A DNA stretch of 64,000 nucleotides from Lycocorax pyrrhopterus obiensis. Its lineage: Eukaryota > Chordata > Aves > Passeriformes > Paradisaeidae. Shown here one piece after another: positions 1 to 12,118 of this stretch. Within the stretch, counting starts at the first letter, position 1, and each line of letters begins with the position of its first letter. The DNA lies in NCBI GenBank assembly GCA_014706295.1, contig JACSVZ010000002.1, forward strand, positions 53,912,432 to 53,976,431, written 5' to 3'. A model generated the notes under the pieces. It made no database searches. It was given only the letters and a program-made list of their open reading frames with translations, and had not been told where the DNA came from. A program made the translations under genes and the position numbers.

Positions 1-3000
1 ATCATTTAATAGGTCTTTTCCATTTCTATGACACTGTAACTTGGAGTTGTTCCAATGTGTAAAGTAAAAGGAAAAATATAGTGAACTTCTGCATCCCTTT
101 CATAAAGCACTTGACCTATCTTGGCATATACAGGCATATATATTGAAGCTATTTTGTTTTAAATATTTTACTATTTGGAAGGAGATTTGATCATTCTCCA
201 GAGACTGGAAAAATATAGTGAATGCAGAAATAATGGCAAGTGTTACCTTCTCCCTTTAATGCTATTTATTTTATAATCCAGACTTGACAGGCTTCCTGCC
301 CTGCTTGGATTTCCTTGAAAAAGAAACAGCAAAGTAAATTGCATTGCATGGGATGATTTTGTAATCTACCTCACATTTGTCATATGTCACTTCCATTCTC
401 TGTATCCAATGCTTTTACATAGCCATAAAGCAGAAAGTCAGATTTTCATTTATTACTTTGTTTCATGCTATACATGAGAGGTAAGACAGAAACCTACAGT
501 CACTCCTTTGCTACTGCACTAACTTGAAAATACACAGAAATTTGGCCTATTCAAAGCTTTCTAGTTAATTGAAAGTCCAGTGTGTGGCCAAACTTTCTCA
601 GACTCAGTACTTTTATTAACATTTAGCAGAGACATATTTTACAGAAATAAACTCAAAGGGTTTTACAGGGTTGTTTCTGAGTGATTTTTGGGCAACATAA
701 ATGTGGTCTCAGCCTTTCTGAAAAACAAGAATACAGGACAATTAATCTTTGGTCAGCTGCAAATGTATTGCAATCAGGTAACACAACATAAAAGTCTGTT
801 CCATGGGGTGTTTTTTTAATCTGCTAGATGCATGGGCACAAAATTTGACTCTGGCATTAACACCAGAGGATCCCCTGCCTCCCAACGTTCTCTCTAATTG
901 ATGTAATCTGAACAGTTGGGCTAACTCTGATATATTTTCCCAGACCACCAATCTTGTTAAATATAATTCAGCACTAAGAGGAAAAAGCATGAAGGACTTC
1001 TGCTCCAGGATAAACGTCAATCCTTGGACATCAGTGTTCATTTCTATTTAGGATTATATTTCTTTCCAGTGAAAAGTTAGATTTTAGAATCTTATTTTTC
1101 AGAAGAACAAAATACTTAATTGCACATGGATAAATATCCTTATTCTCCTTCGCATTAGGATGTACAGTTTTTAACAACTGAATTCATACACACATCTAAA
1201 GATGTGGAAGCATGGAAAAGAGTTTTTATGTATGGATATCCAAGCAGATTTTATGAAAATCTCTCAGGGGAAAAAAAAAAGAAAAAATATGAGGACAAGA
1301 AAAAAAGAAACTGTAAAAAATAGGAGATGGTTTTGACTACCTTGTGGTGTCAGAAGCATTTAATGTGTTGATGGCCAGCTGACTGCTCAGCAGAGGTAAG
1401 AGGACATGGTTCTAGTACCATGGATCCCAAGCCCCATAATACTGTAAAACACTGTAGTTGGATATTTCAGTAAGTTCAAGAAATAGTTCTCCTATAGTTT
1501 AAGAAAGAATACTATTACAGTTTTGAAGATTAGGTGCCAGAATTAACAGTACATGGCAGAGTCCTGTTAGAGAAGATGTTCTTATGGCACATGAAATACA
1601 GTTATCTGCTGTAAGGTTTACTCTACGTACTAAAGAAGGTTAAATGCCTTTTTGACATTTCAGGACTTGATACATGTGATCAATATCCTAAGGATATCAT
1701 CTTTAATGTTCCAAGCTGTAGATAATTTCCTTTTCTTGAAAGAGATTTGAGCCTTCTGTTTAGGCATTTGTGTTTGTGGAGAATTCATCCCACTGGCTAG
1801 AATACATTAGTTAAATGGCCTTAAAAGTATACATAAAACAAAACAAAGACCTCAAACTCTGCAACATCTTCTACTTCTTTATTTTTCCTTTTTTTTTTCT
1901 ATTGGGATCTACAGAGCAATATTACTTCATTTACTCATTATTTTAAGTCTACCTGGTCCCAGAGGGAATGTGGGTCCTTTTCTCTTCTTTGGCACTTCTA
2001 AGATTAAAGATCTGTTTTGTTTATCTGACCTGACAGTCATAACCCCAGAGACAGCATGACATAAACAGCATCACCTCTCGATTTCTTCACTATTTCAGCA
2101 TCACCTTGAGGAACAATGGAAAACATGGGACTATGAACACATAGACCAAGGAACTTTCTGAACTTTATATCATTTATCAACTCACTTGTGAGGTCATAAG
2201 ATACAGACGGGTTGCATGATGTTTCTTGTTGACTATTCTGACAGCCAAAGAGGTCAGTTGCCAGTCCACAAAGCTATGCAAGAAAGCTACCTCTGAATGC
2301 AATTATTCTGTATATGCTTAGTGCTTTTCTTCTCTCTCAGCAGACAGTACACACAGAGATAGGACATATTCTCCATCAGAAGCAGGACAGTTCCTTTTGG
2401 AGATAAAGCTGATTGTTCTTGTCTGACTTGGGTGGGAACAATGTCAGACACTTTGAGCACCGTGTTGGGACACTTGATGTCTGTGGAAAGGGCAGTGCCC
2501 AAAGATCTTAATAAATTGTGTCCTGGGCAGTCATTGCCTTGCTGACTTCCCACTCCTTTTTGATGCCAAAAACAGTCTGCCAAAGAGGCTCCTTTTTGCC
2601 CATTTTTTTTCCTAGTGTCTGGGCTTTTGTCCTTCACTTCACAGGCATATGGAGTGGACACAGAAGGAGGGAGATAAGCTATTCCAAGTAGATATGGCAG
2701 CATTTTTGGACCAATACTGTGAGCATGAGGCCATAGCAGTCTGCAGTTAACACCTTGAGAAGAATATACAGCAGGTACTAGGCACATAAAATACATTAAT
2801 TGCATCTTTTAGGTGCATCAGAAAAACCCTGCTGTTCCTCCCCATAAAGACCAAGGAACTACAGCCTTCTAAGTTGTGTTGGATAAAGTTCAAGCCTGTA
2901 GCTGTTTGATTATTTTTAATCAACATCCTAAGGAGCTAGGGTATTTTACTCTTTTCTCCAGCATGGACAGCTGGGATTTCTCCCACTAAGAGAAGGAATT

Positions 3001-3282
3001 GCTTTGACAGAATTGGAGTGCTGTCTGTCTAGAGGAATCATCAGATTTGAGGTTTTATTGTTTTAATATTGATCACTCTTGCTCTATTCCAGAAAGGTGC
3101 TAAACAAAATATTGTTGATTGCATCATTAGATTCTTCCTCCTCTTACCTCTTCTCTCTGCACTCTGTTTTCTCACTAAATTGAACAAGAGAGGAAAACTA
3201 AGCTAAGAAAATGCTCAGAAAAATATTCAGGATAGATTTTTGGCAAAGAACCCATATTCCATGCTCCACATGGCTGATTACT
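1..3282. other. Unique AT-rich non-coding DNA
   Basis: I see no gene here. The sequence is AT-rich with short homopolymer patches, for example an A-rich stretch around 1268-1320 and a T-run near 1889-1899. The longest open frame is 172 codons on the minus strand (2287-2805). Its translation has no domain, signal or repeat that I recognise, and no splice or promoter context supports it. I read the interval as intergenic or intronic. Confidence 0.6.
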
Positions 3283-3366
3283 GGGCCTAGCTTGGATTTG
3301 AGCAGGAGAATGGACTAGATGACCCTCTGAGGTCCTTTGCAACCTACATTAGTCTGCTGTTCTACG
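3283..3366 (+). mobile_element. Old CR1 LINE 3' tail fragment
   Basis: The stretch from about 3295 resembles the last part of a CR1 3' UTR in plus orientation: a 'ggactagatgaccctctgag' block, then 'gtcctttgcaacct', then a decayed terminal repeat ('ctgctgttctacgtg') where younger copies have ATTCTATG or GATTCTGTG units. Only about 80 bp can be recognised. The left edge is uncertain. Its divergence suggests an old insertion. No coding part remains. Confidence 0.72.
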
Positions 3367-6300
3367 TGATACAAAGCCCCCTGCATTTCACAGAAGTAAG
3401 GTGGGTCTGTGTTTCTCCTGGAGACATCAGTCTGTGAAATGATTCAGCAAGGGACATGAAAGGTTTTAAGAGGTAGCAGGTCCAAGGCCCTTTGCAACAC
3501 CTTCTGGCTTTTTCCACCCCCAAGCACCCTGGACCCCTGGAGAAAAAGATGTGGAGAGATATAGTTAAAGGCAAAGCAGTTGATACAGGCCCTAAAGATG
3601 TCAGAGGTGTCACAAGAACACACACTTTGATAGCTTTGGTATCTGCATTGTGTGGAAATTCATCCATGCATTTGGGCACAACTTGCTGCACTTCTGCCCT
3701 GTCACATGACCTTTTGCAAGAGACGGGCTGGCTGACCTGCAGCTGTGGCTTCCACAGCTCTTTATGTCTTGAGGGGAGATGAGGGCCAAGGAAAACCCAC
3801 CTGGCTGAGGCTGTCAGCCGAGGGAACACTTGACAGATCAGGGCCAACCTCCATGCTGAGATTCTCAACAGAGGAGGAAGCAAAAGGCACACATGGTTCA
3901 TATGCTTTTGGCTTTTCTTGGCCTAACTTGATCCCTGAAGTCTGCAGGAAAGCAAAGCTGAGGAGGCAAACTGCTCCAAAAGTAAATGCCGCCTGGGGAC
4001 TTGGCTGGGAGTTAGATAGACATGTTGCAGAGCCAAAGTGTAAATCTAAAATTTTGAAATAAAGTTTGGAATTTTCCTCAGAAAAGCTTGGCCACCAGGA
4101 GGTCTGGCTGTAATGCCAATGCCAGAAGAGGCAGAAAAAAACTGGACTGAACTTCAACAAGCAAGATATTCCCTGATTGCCAGTGATGGACAAGCCTGGC
4201 TTCAGTCCCAGTCCTTGAACACAACAGAACAGCTATGAGAAAAAGGCACCTACTACTAAAAATATATAGGAGTTCAGTGGGTGGTAAGTCTGCTTTTCAC
4301 TCAGGAAACCCTTAGGAGTCAGTTAGGAGCAGCACATGGGTCTCAGTAGCAGCAGAGGCTTATACAGTTGAGAAAACAAAGTTGAAAACAAACAGCTGCA
4401 TAATGTATTGCAGTAAGGCTTTCACAGCAGAGATAGTGGGTCATAAACAAGTCCCCCAGAACTGGATATTATCCAACAAGGCACAAGGCCTAAAAAGAAC
4501 TATTTGTTTTTTTTACTCTTCATGAGATGAAATGCACACTGCAGGAAAATCCCGTGCAAATCAACATAGCGTCATGGAAACCACGAGACCATCAATAAAA
4601 GTAATAAATGGAAAGGGTTATAATAATATATACTTAGCACTTTACATTTTCAAAGTGCTGACAGGACATTAATCCCCAAAATACCCTTGTGAGGGCAAAG
4701 GCAGCTTTAACATTTTGAGGTGGGCTTGTGAAACAATTTTTGGTCTCAAATTGATCTGACCTCACTTCTGTTCACTAGGATCATACTGCTCAAAACTAAA
4801 TTGTAGTATTTTTACACCAGATAACATGATGCTTCATTGTTTATCTTGCTCTGAATATGAGAAACAGAGTCCAGTCAGTGTTTTCTAGACTACATGTTAA
4901 TGCTAGCAGTGTAAAACTGCTTTCTAAGCTCAATTCTTCCTCTCAGCTTGGGCCTAGTGTTTACTATCACTGGAGAGTTTTATTACATTCAGTTACTCAG
5001 TTAACCTTTTTTTCCATTTAAATAACTGTGCAAAACATAGTTGCCAGAAATTCATATACCAAAACATGCAGATTAGCAATTTCCAATGAACGGGGAAAAC
5101 TGCCTCCAAGACAGCCAGAAAGGAAAACAAGAGAGCATAAGTTGTATTTTATAACTTCAAAGGACTGCTTTTATCTTCCACAGATTATTTGTTCAACTGC
5201 AGTTTTGAAGTAGCTCTGCCTCTCCTTAAGCTCAGGCCAGGGACAGGGGATGGGGAGTGCAGTCAGTTGTTCAGTTTGTTGCATGTTTTTCCTCCTATTT
5301 CCAGTTGTTTTCATTGGGGCATTGATATTTCTACTACCTCTGTTACTGTTCATGATCTCAGTAAGTCAAAATGTCTTAAATGCATACTCCTATGTAGCTG
5401 TACAAGATAGGTTTCATTAAAATAATATGAAATGAAGTTGATGGCTATGAATAGAGGATCTGTGTCAAAAGCAAAAAAGCTGGGAAAAAGAAATGAAAAA
5501 AGGAAAAAAAAAAGTCCAAACTTAAGTCTTCAAGAGAAATTATAGAAATGATTCATCAAGTCCAAAACTGGGAGAGGTGAGTTGGTGGCTGCAAAAAGAC
5601 AAAAGAGGAAGAAAGATTAGAGATTTAGAGACACAGACAGACAATGTACTTCCTAAATATATGGAATCATCAGCAGTCCAGTGGATATTCGGCCCAGCTG
5701 TATGATACTTTATGTTCTGCCCATGTAACCTCAAAAATGAATGAGGAACTACTTGAGAAGCAGGTTTTTATAAATATTGAGAATGACAGCATGCACTGAT
5801 CAAAACTCTACTGTGTATAATAACAGAGCAAGAATGCTCACCAGAAGTAATAGGTAACTAAAAAGATTTAAAAAAAACCAACCCCAGATTTCCCCAAGCA
5901 AAACAACATTCATGGCAGCACAGTTTGAGACTTCCTGATAAAGGAAAGACTTGCTAGTGAAGCTCTTTTTCAACATTTATTGGAATGTTCTTCTGGGAAA
6001 AATAAGTCTGAACTAAGCAATGCCCTTCTTTAGAATCATGGACATACATTGCATAAAACTGCCATTGACCCACCATGAGAATAATGCTTAAACAATACAT
6101 TGGTAGCAGGAGTTTGGAATGAATATGTGCTGCCGAACTGTGGCACAAGCGGATGTTTTGTGGAGGCTTATGGGAGGCGCATGCATGGGCACCTAGGAGA
6201 GGGATGGAGATTGTCGTTAAGTTCTGCCAGATCTTGCTAAGCTGGAGATTCCTAAATGGATCTATAACATCCCACAGAAGATTTCTAGCAGACATCTGGG

Positions 6301-8645
6301 TTGGGTCCCTCTATACTGCTTGACTAAAGAGATGAAATCAGAGCTGAGAATTTACTACGAAATATGCAAAATCTTTTGAAGTCCTCAAAATGACTGAATC
6401 ACCTCTTAATTAGTAGTGATAGTGAGAGGTTAAAGGTATTTGAAATGACCAACCATTTCACATCATGTATTGGGAAATCACCTCAGTGAGCACAGTCCAG
6501 CAAGCTAAATGTCGTGACAGTGGCCCAAAATTTCCTTTTTGTTGTCAATTAAATGAAAAGCAATGACAATTCTGTCTGCACACAGACTGTAGTAAAAGAT
6601 TTCAGTGACCCAAGCAGATATCAGATAATAACTAGTGCTCTAATTTCTCCAAACTGTGAGTTCAGACGTTCAAGCTGATACAAAAAAGTGTTTTGCCATT
6701 GTAAGCACTCTCTTCTGCTTATCTTTATACTTTATGCTATGCTTATTACAGTGGTATTTCTCCTAGGCTACTCTTCCTACAAAACACTCTTGCCAAACTC
6801 CTAACGATCCATTCATCTTGTGTCTTGATGTAAAAATCCTTATGCAAGACATGATAAACACTAAGGCAATTAGCTGGACCACCTGCCCCATTCCACCTAC
6901 TTGCCTGCCGCTACCACCACATCAACAACAACTACAAATCTGGATCCAGACCCAGACCAATAAGATGCCCTTCCACAAACTTCCAATTATGTTTATTTTT
7001 GGCTACTGAATAAGAAAAACTTCCTTCTTGCATCCTATTAGTTTCTCCCAGAAAGTATTTAAAACTAGAAAATAGAAAAGCTTCTCTAAAATCAAACCCA
7101 GAAAGATGAAATTAAAAAAAAACACACCAAAACACATAAATTACAGAAAATCATGTGCTCTTCAACCAGATTGGCATAGGGGAAATGCAGACATTCCTTT
7201 GCAAAAAAGGACTTATATTTTGTGGCAAAACTGAATATATAACTCGTGCTTTCTACTATGTAAACCTTAATCACTATATGTAATGCCTATGCATATTTGA
7301 GGTTTTATGATGTCCAGGGGATAGAAAAATATAACCAATGAAAACCAGACATTCCTTGCTTCAAGATGGAAGTACCTATTACTGCTTTAAGAGGGAACAA
7401 TTAAAGATGTCCTTCCTTGAAACTGTTCCCACAAAAAAAAAAAAATATTAGCACAGCTACACCAACTTGTTTGCAAAAAAATTGGAATAGAACAGCAAAA
7501 TATAGGCATGTAAGGCAAGTGTAGGGTCTCCTACACATCACTTACAGTAAAAATATGGTTATTACTGCACTTTGTATTCCTACCCAGTTATTGCTAGTAT
7601 CAGTGAAAAGATTTCCACTGCTTTAGGGTATATAAATCTGAATCTGGAAAATATTTTAAAGTATGGAGCTTTAAGATTTTGAGTACTTTCACTGATTTTA
7701 GTGAGAATCTATGACAAGCATTAGGCTTCCAAATAAGAATCCTGCTAACCAGGAGCCATAGTGAATTATTTTTGTAACAAAAGAATGTAAATAATACTCA
7801 TATTAGGCTGAGTACTGTAAAATTCAGTGGCTATTCTATTGTGGGCTAGCTAATGTAAGCCTACTTACTGTATTTTCAATACTTTCTGGAGAATCTATGT
7901 GTAATGCTATTTAGATTTATGCAAGAAGTAATTAAGAGGATTATGACTGTATTATTTAACATAGCACTGGTAAATACTGGAACCACAGATATGTTACCTT
8001 TATGTTTCTGTTACCATGGCACTGAAATCATGGAGCAAATTAAAAAGCTCTTTTGACAAACCTTTAGGAAAAAATCTACCTCAAGTGCAGCATTTCCTTT
8101 TAGCACTTTAGAAAAAAGTATGAGCATAGTACTTAGCACTGTCTAATCTGAAAATTTTGTTCAGCAACCAAATCCAAGGTTTTTTGCATTAAAAGATAGT
8201 GGGAAACAATACTTTCACACATAAACTGTCTTTCATTTCCTAACCACAGGAGAGAATTACATGAAACGTATACTCAAATTGTCGAATTTTTGCAAAATCT
8301 TCTTGTATTATTAGTTGCTAAAACACAGTAACTGAAAAATTTGTGTATATGGTGCTATTTTTTGTAGACACAGTATAAACCTCTGGAAGATTAATTCCAA
8401 ATTCACTCACCAGGAAACTTTCATCGTTGCATCTTGATTTCTTGTTTCCACTCAATTAAAGTTCCTTTCTTAATATTAAATTAAGACCATTTCTCTAATA
8501 ATCACTAGAAAATGACTGCTGTCACACTGAGGCCAAGGAAGCTGGGCTGCAGAAGGGAGGACTACTGTGCCCAGTGTTGAATCACATGGTTTCCCCTTTG
8601 GACCCAATATCTTGCAGATATAAATGGAAGAAAAGTCTAATTTTC
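3367..8645. other. Unique non-coding DNA with a moderately GC-rich part at 3.4-4.2 kb
   Basis: No gene is recognised. The part 3362-4193 is less AT-rich and is open on the minus strand in two overlapping frames (179 codons at 3362-3901 and 143 codons at 3762-4193), with 96- and 105-codon plus-strand frames opposite. None of the translations resembles a family I know, and such frames are expected where stop codons are rarer. A 113-codon minus frame (5954-6295) is equally anonymous. A-runs occur near 5469-5515 and 7433-7446. Confidence 0.55.
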
Positions 8646-9200
8646 ATGGAATCAAAGAATGACAAAATTATTTGAATGATTAGAATGGTTTGGGTTGGAT
8701 GGGACCTTAAAAATCATCTAGTTCCAAACTCCCTGTCATGGGCAGGGATACCTTTCCTTGACCAGGCTGCTCAAAGCCCCGTCCAACCTGTCCTTGAACA
8801 CTTCCAGGGATGGGTCATCCACAATTTCTCTGGGCAACCTCTTCCAGTTTCTCACCAACCTCACAATAAAAAAAAAAAATTCTTCCTTATGTCCAGACTA
8901 AATCTACCCTCTTTTGGTTTAAAACCATTGCCCATTGTCCTGTCACTACAGGCCTTGGTAAAAATTTTCTTATAAGCCCCCTTATAAGAATATTGAAAAT
9001 ACCCCAGTAAGGTCTTCCTAGCACCTTTCTCTTCTCCAGGCTGAACAACCCCAGCTCTCGGCCTGTCTTTGCAGGAGAGATCCCTTGGATCATCTTCATG
9101 TTCTCCTCTGGACTCTCTCTAAAAGGTCCACATCTTTCTTTTGCTGGCTACCCTAGACTTGGATGCAGCGCTCCAACTGGGGTCTCAGGAGAGCAAAGGT
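8646..9200 (-). mobile_element. CR1 LINE, 3'-terminal copy, minus strand
   Basis: Read on the minus strand this is the last ~0.55 kb of a CR1 non-LTR retrotransposon. On the plus strand it starts with a decayed terminal repeat (8646-8690), followed by the diagnostic blocks 'aatggtttgggttggatggg', 'catgggcaggga', 'ccttgaacacttccaggga' and 'tgggcaacctcttcc'. It continues into the RT C-terminal coding part: the minus-strand frame 8887-9099 contains a GLFSLEKRK motif typical of CR1 ORF2. The copy is 5'-truncated near 9200. An A12 run at 8868-8879 sits where other copies have a shorter A-rich stretch. There are no target duplications, as usual for CR1. It belongs to the same tail type as the copy at 57.2 kb. 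It encodes no usable protein. Confidence 0.95.
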
Positions 9201-10704
9201 ATTTTCCTAAATACCAGCATGCAGATAAGAGTCTGACAAAGACATCATTCACTGTGCAATTATTGGTCAGATCTGAAAACAAAAAAAAAGTACTTTTTTA
9301 TCTTTGTGGTTAAGCTGTGTGTGCTCTATTTCCCTTAAGTGAGCTGTTTTTTGTATAATTTATGCTAAACGAAGTGTTCTACAATTCATGATGGATTGTT
9401 TCATCAAAAGAGGGGAAATGCAGAAGGGATGTGCCCACCCCTCTGACCAGTTCACATTCAATGAGACAACCTTCACCTACCAACATCAACAGTGCTATAG
9501 CTTAGCAGTATTTGTTTCCAAATGTCTATCCTGAGTGCAATCACCAGGCAAGCTGCGCCAAGAGATTTTACTCCTTTATAAATATGAATGGCTGAAAGGA
9601 AAATGTCAACATTAACAAAAAATTCCATGCACTTTCTACAAACTGGGATACTTTTGCAGATGATGTAAATCTTTTGTTCTACAGTGGATTGTAATTAACT
9701 AAACAAAAGGATTACAACTGCCAACTGATTTTTGGTAGTAATACTGAAAACTGACAGAAGTTGCAGTAAGAGATTTGCCAGTTGGCACAATAAAGAAGGG
9801 AAACCCCTCCAACAGGCCGCACATGATAGAACTCCTCCCTCCCAAAAACACAGGAGCTGCAGTGCTAACTTAGGAGTTTCTTCTTTTCTCTTCCTTACAT
9901 TGAGGCAGCTTCCACAGTTTATATTCAGATCCTCATAACCCTGCTCTTGTTATAGTGCTACAAATGCAGAACAATTATGCTTGTGTGAGTGGGCATCAAG
10001 ATGATAACTTGGAAGACAGGACAGACTGAAAATAGCTTGTTTTCCTGATTCATGAGTTCAAAACTTAATCTTCAACCAGTTACTCAGGACAAAACACCCC
10101 TTCCATTCCCCATGTGCGTTCTGTGAGATGGCTCCCACTATGATGCAGCATCACAGCCAGCCCGGGGAAGCTCACGTGAAACATTTGGAGCTACATCAGC
10201 AGAGCAAAGGGTGGCATGGGTCTGCTTAATTTCAGAAAATGGCAGTGTTGGAATTACAGTGTGGTGACAGGACTCATCAGAAGAATTTATTTCCATGCTA
10301 TGGGCCTGTGGCCTAATGAATTGGAAAATATTTGCCTATGTTCTCTGCTTATGCTCTAAATTAAACTAACACCTTTTATTAAAAATGTCAATTTTATGAA
10401 CTGAAATACATGACATGCTATTGCCTGATTGATAATGTAAGTTTCCTTGTAGTTCTATGTATAATAACAACATTTTTTCTTGGCATACACGGGGGCTGTA
10501 AGTTCTCCACATGTCAAACTCTTGTGTCCTGAATAGTGTATTCAGTGCACTACCTAGACTGTTTCTATGTAAATCAACAAGTATATTTTATAATGCTAGC
10601 AGGATTATGGTGGTAAGATGGTATACTAAAATAGAGATTGCTGCATTCTTACCTGTTTACAGTGCCTTAAAAAAACAATAGCCTTTTGCCTATTCTTTTA
10701 TGTT
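9201..10704. other. Unique spacer between two CR1 insertions
   Basis: This AT-rich interval separates a minus-strand CR1 from a plus-strand CR1. The longest frames are below 75 codons, and I see no RNA gene, repeat array or conserved coding signal. Confidence 0.6.
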
Positions 10705-12118
10705 CCAGCTGCTCGGGCAGGGACTTAACATTGTTCCAGTTTTCAAGAAGGGCAAGAAGGATGACTCTGGAAATTATAGGCCTGTTTGTGTCTCTGCAGT
10801 GATCAGTAAAATTATGGGGAAGATTATCCTGGGAGGGCAAATACCTGAAGGACAATGCAGTCATTGGTCACAGCCAGCATGGGTCCATGAGGGGAAAGTC
10901 CTGCTTGTCAAACTTAATTTCCTTTTATGACAAGGTAATCCACCTACTTGATCAAGGGAAGCCAGTTGATGTAATCTTTTTGGATTTCAATAAAGCTTTC
11001 CATACTGTCTCTCACAGGATCCTTCTGGACAAGATGTCCAGCCCACAGCTGGATAAATACATCATGCAGTGTGTGAGCAACTGGCTCATGGGTCAGGCAC
11101 AAAGGGTTGCAGTGAATGGGGTGACCTCAGACTGACAACCTGTTACTAGTGGGGTTCTGCAGGGCTCCATCCTCGGCCCTGTGCTCTTCAACATCTTCAT
11201 AAATGACTTGAATGCAGGACTCGAAGGTACACTAAGCAAATTTGCCAGTTATAGCAAATTGGGAGAAATCGTTGAGTCCCTCAAAGGTATGGATGCCCTG
11301 CAGAGAGACCTGGACAAATTAGAGGGCTGGGCAACCACCAACCATATGAACAAAGACAAATGCCAGATTCTGCACCTGGGATGGGGCAGCCCTGGATGTA
11401 TAGCCAGACTGGGGAACAAGAGGCTGGAGAGAAGCCCCAAGGAAAGGGACCTGAGGGTCCTGGTCGATGGCAAGTTGAATATCAGTCAGCAGTGCCCTGG
11501 CAGCCAGGAGGGCCAACCATGTCCTGGGGGGCTTCAGGCACAGCATCGCCAGCCAGGCAAGGGAGGGGATTGTCCTGCTCTGCTCTGCACTGGGGCAGCC
11601 TCACCTCAAGTGCTGGGGACAGTTGTGGGCACCACAAGATAAGAAGGATATTGAGCAGTTAGAGAGTGTCCAAAGGAGGGCTATGAAGATGTGAAGGGCT
11701 GTTGAGTGGAAGCCATATGAGGAGTATCTGAGGTCACTTGGTCTGTTCAGCCAGGAGAAGAGGAGACTGAGGGGAGACCTCATTGCAGTCTACAACTAAC
11801 TCATGAGGGGCAGGCACTGATTTCTACTCTATGGTGCCCAGTGATAGGACACCAAGGAAACATTATGAAGCTCTGTCAAGGGAGGTTTATGTTGGATATT
11901 AGGAAAAGATTTTTCACCCAGAGAGTGTTTGGGCACTGGAACAGCCTCCCCAGGGAAGCAGTCACAGCACCAAGCCTGACAGAGCTCAGGAACTGTGTTG
12001 AGACAATACTCTCAGGCATATGGTGTGACTCTTAGGGTGTTCTCTGCAGGGCCAGAAGTTGAACTTGGATGATCTTCGTGGGTTCCTTTCAACTCAGGAT
12101 ATTTTATGATTCTATTAT
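10705..12118 (+). mobile_element. CR1 LINE, 5'-truncated 1.4 kb copy, plus strand
   Basis: This is the longest CR1 in the window. It begins inside the reverse-transcriptase domain and runs through the RT C-terminus and the short 3' UTR to the terminal repeat 'atgattctattatta' (ending about 12118). The sequence before the end, with 'tgtgactcttagggtg', 'gggccagaagttg' and 'gatgatcttcgtgggttcc', is the same tail type as the fragment at 44.9 kb and the tail of the SINE at 51.0 kb. CR1 elements move by target-primed reverse transcription, usually giving 5'-truncated copies without clear target duplications, and this copy fits. The coding part is broken (see the pseudogene entry), so it cannot move by itself. 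Confidence 0.97.
10733..12033 (+). pseudogene. Broken CR1 ORF2 reverse-transcriptase remnant
   Basis: The remnant runs through three reading frames. The first piece (about 10733-10860) contains VPVFKKGKK and GNYRP, the start of the CR1 RT core. The second (10887-11135) contains GKSCLSNL and VIFLDFNKAFHTV, where the D of FLDF is the first catalytic aspartate. It ends in an in-frame TGA at 11136-11138. The same frame continues with SGVLQGSILGPVLFNIFIND and then GTLSKFASYSKL, where active copies have FADD. The catalytic aspartate pair is therefore replaced by Ser-Tyr at 11247-11252. A frameshift lies between about 11490 and 11511, with more stops after that (for example TGA at 11693). The C-terminal piece (11841-12033) has LDIRKRFFTQRV and HWNSLPREAV. 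In life this protein copies CR1-type RNA at the nicked target site. This copy must be inactive. Confidence 0.95.

Noticed and set aside
3362..3901. 179-codon minus-strand open frame, the longest in the window outside CR1
   Set aside because: No recognisable domain, no promoter, splice or codon evidence, and overlapping open frames on the other strand. It lies in a less AT-rich part where long chance frames are expected.
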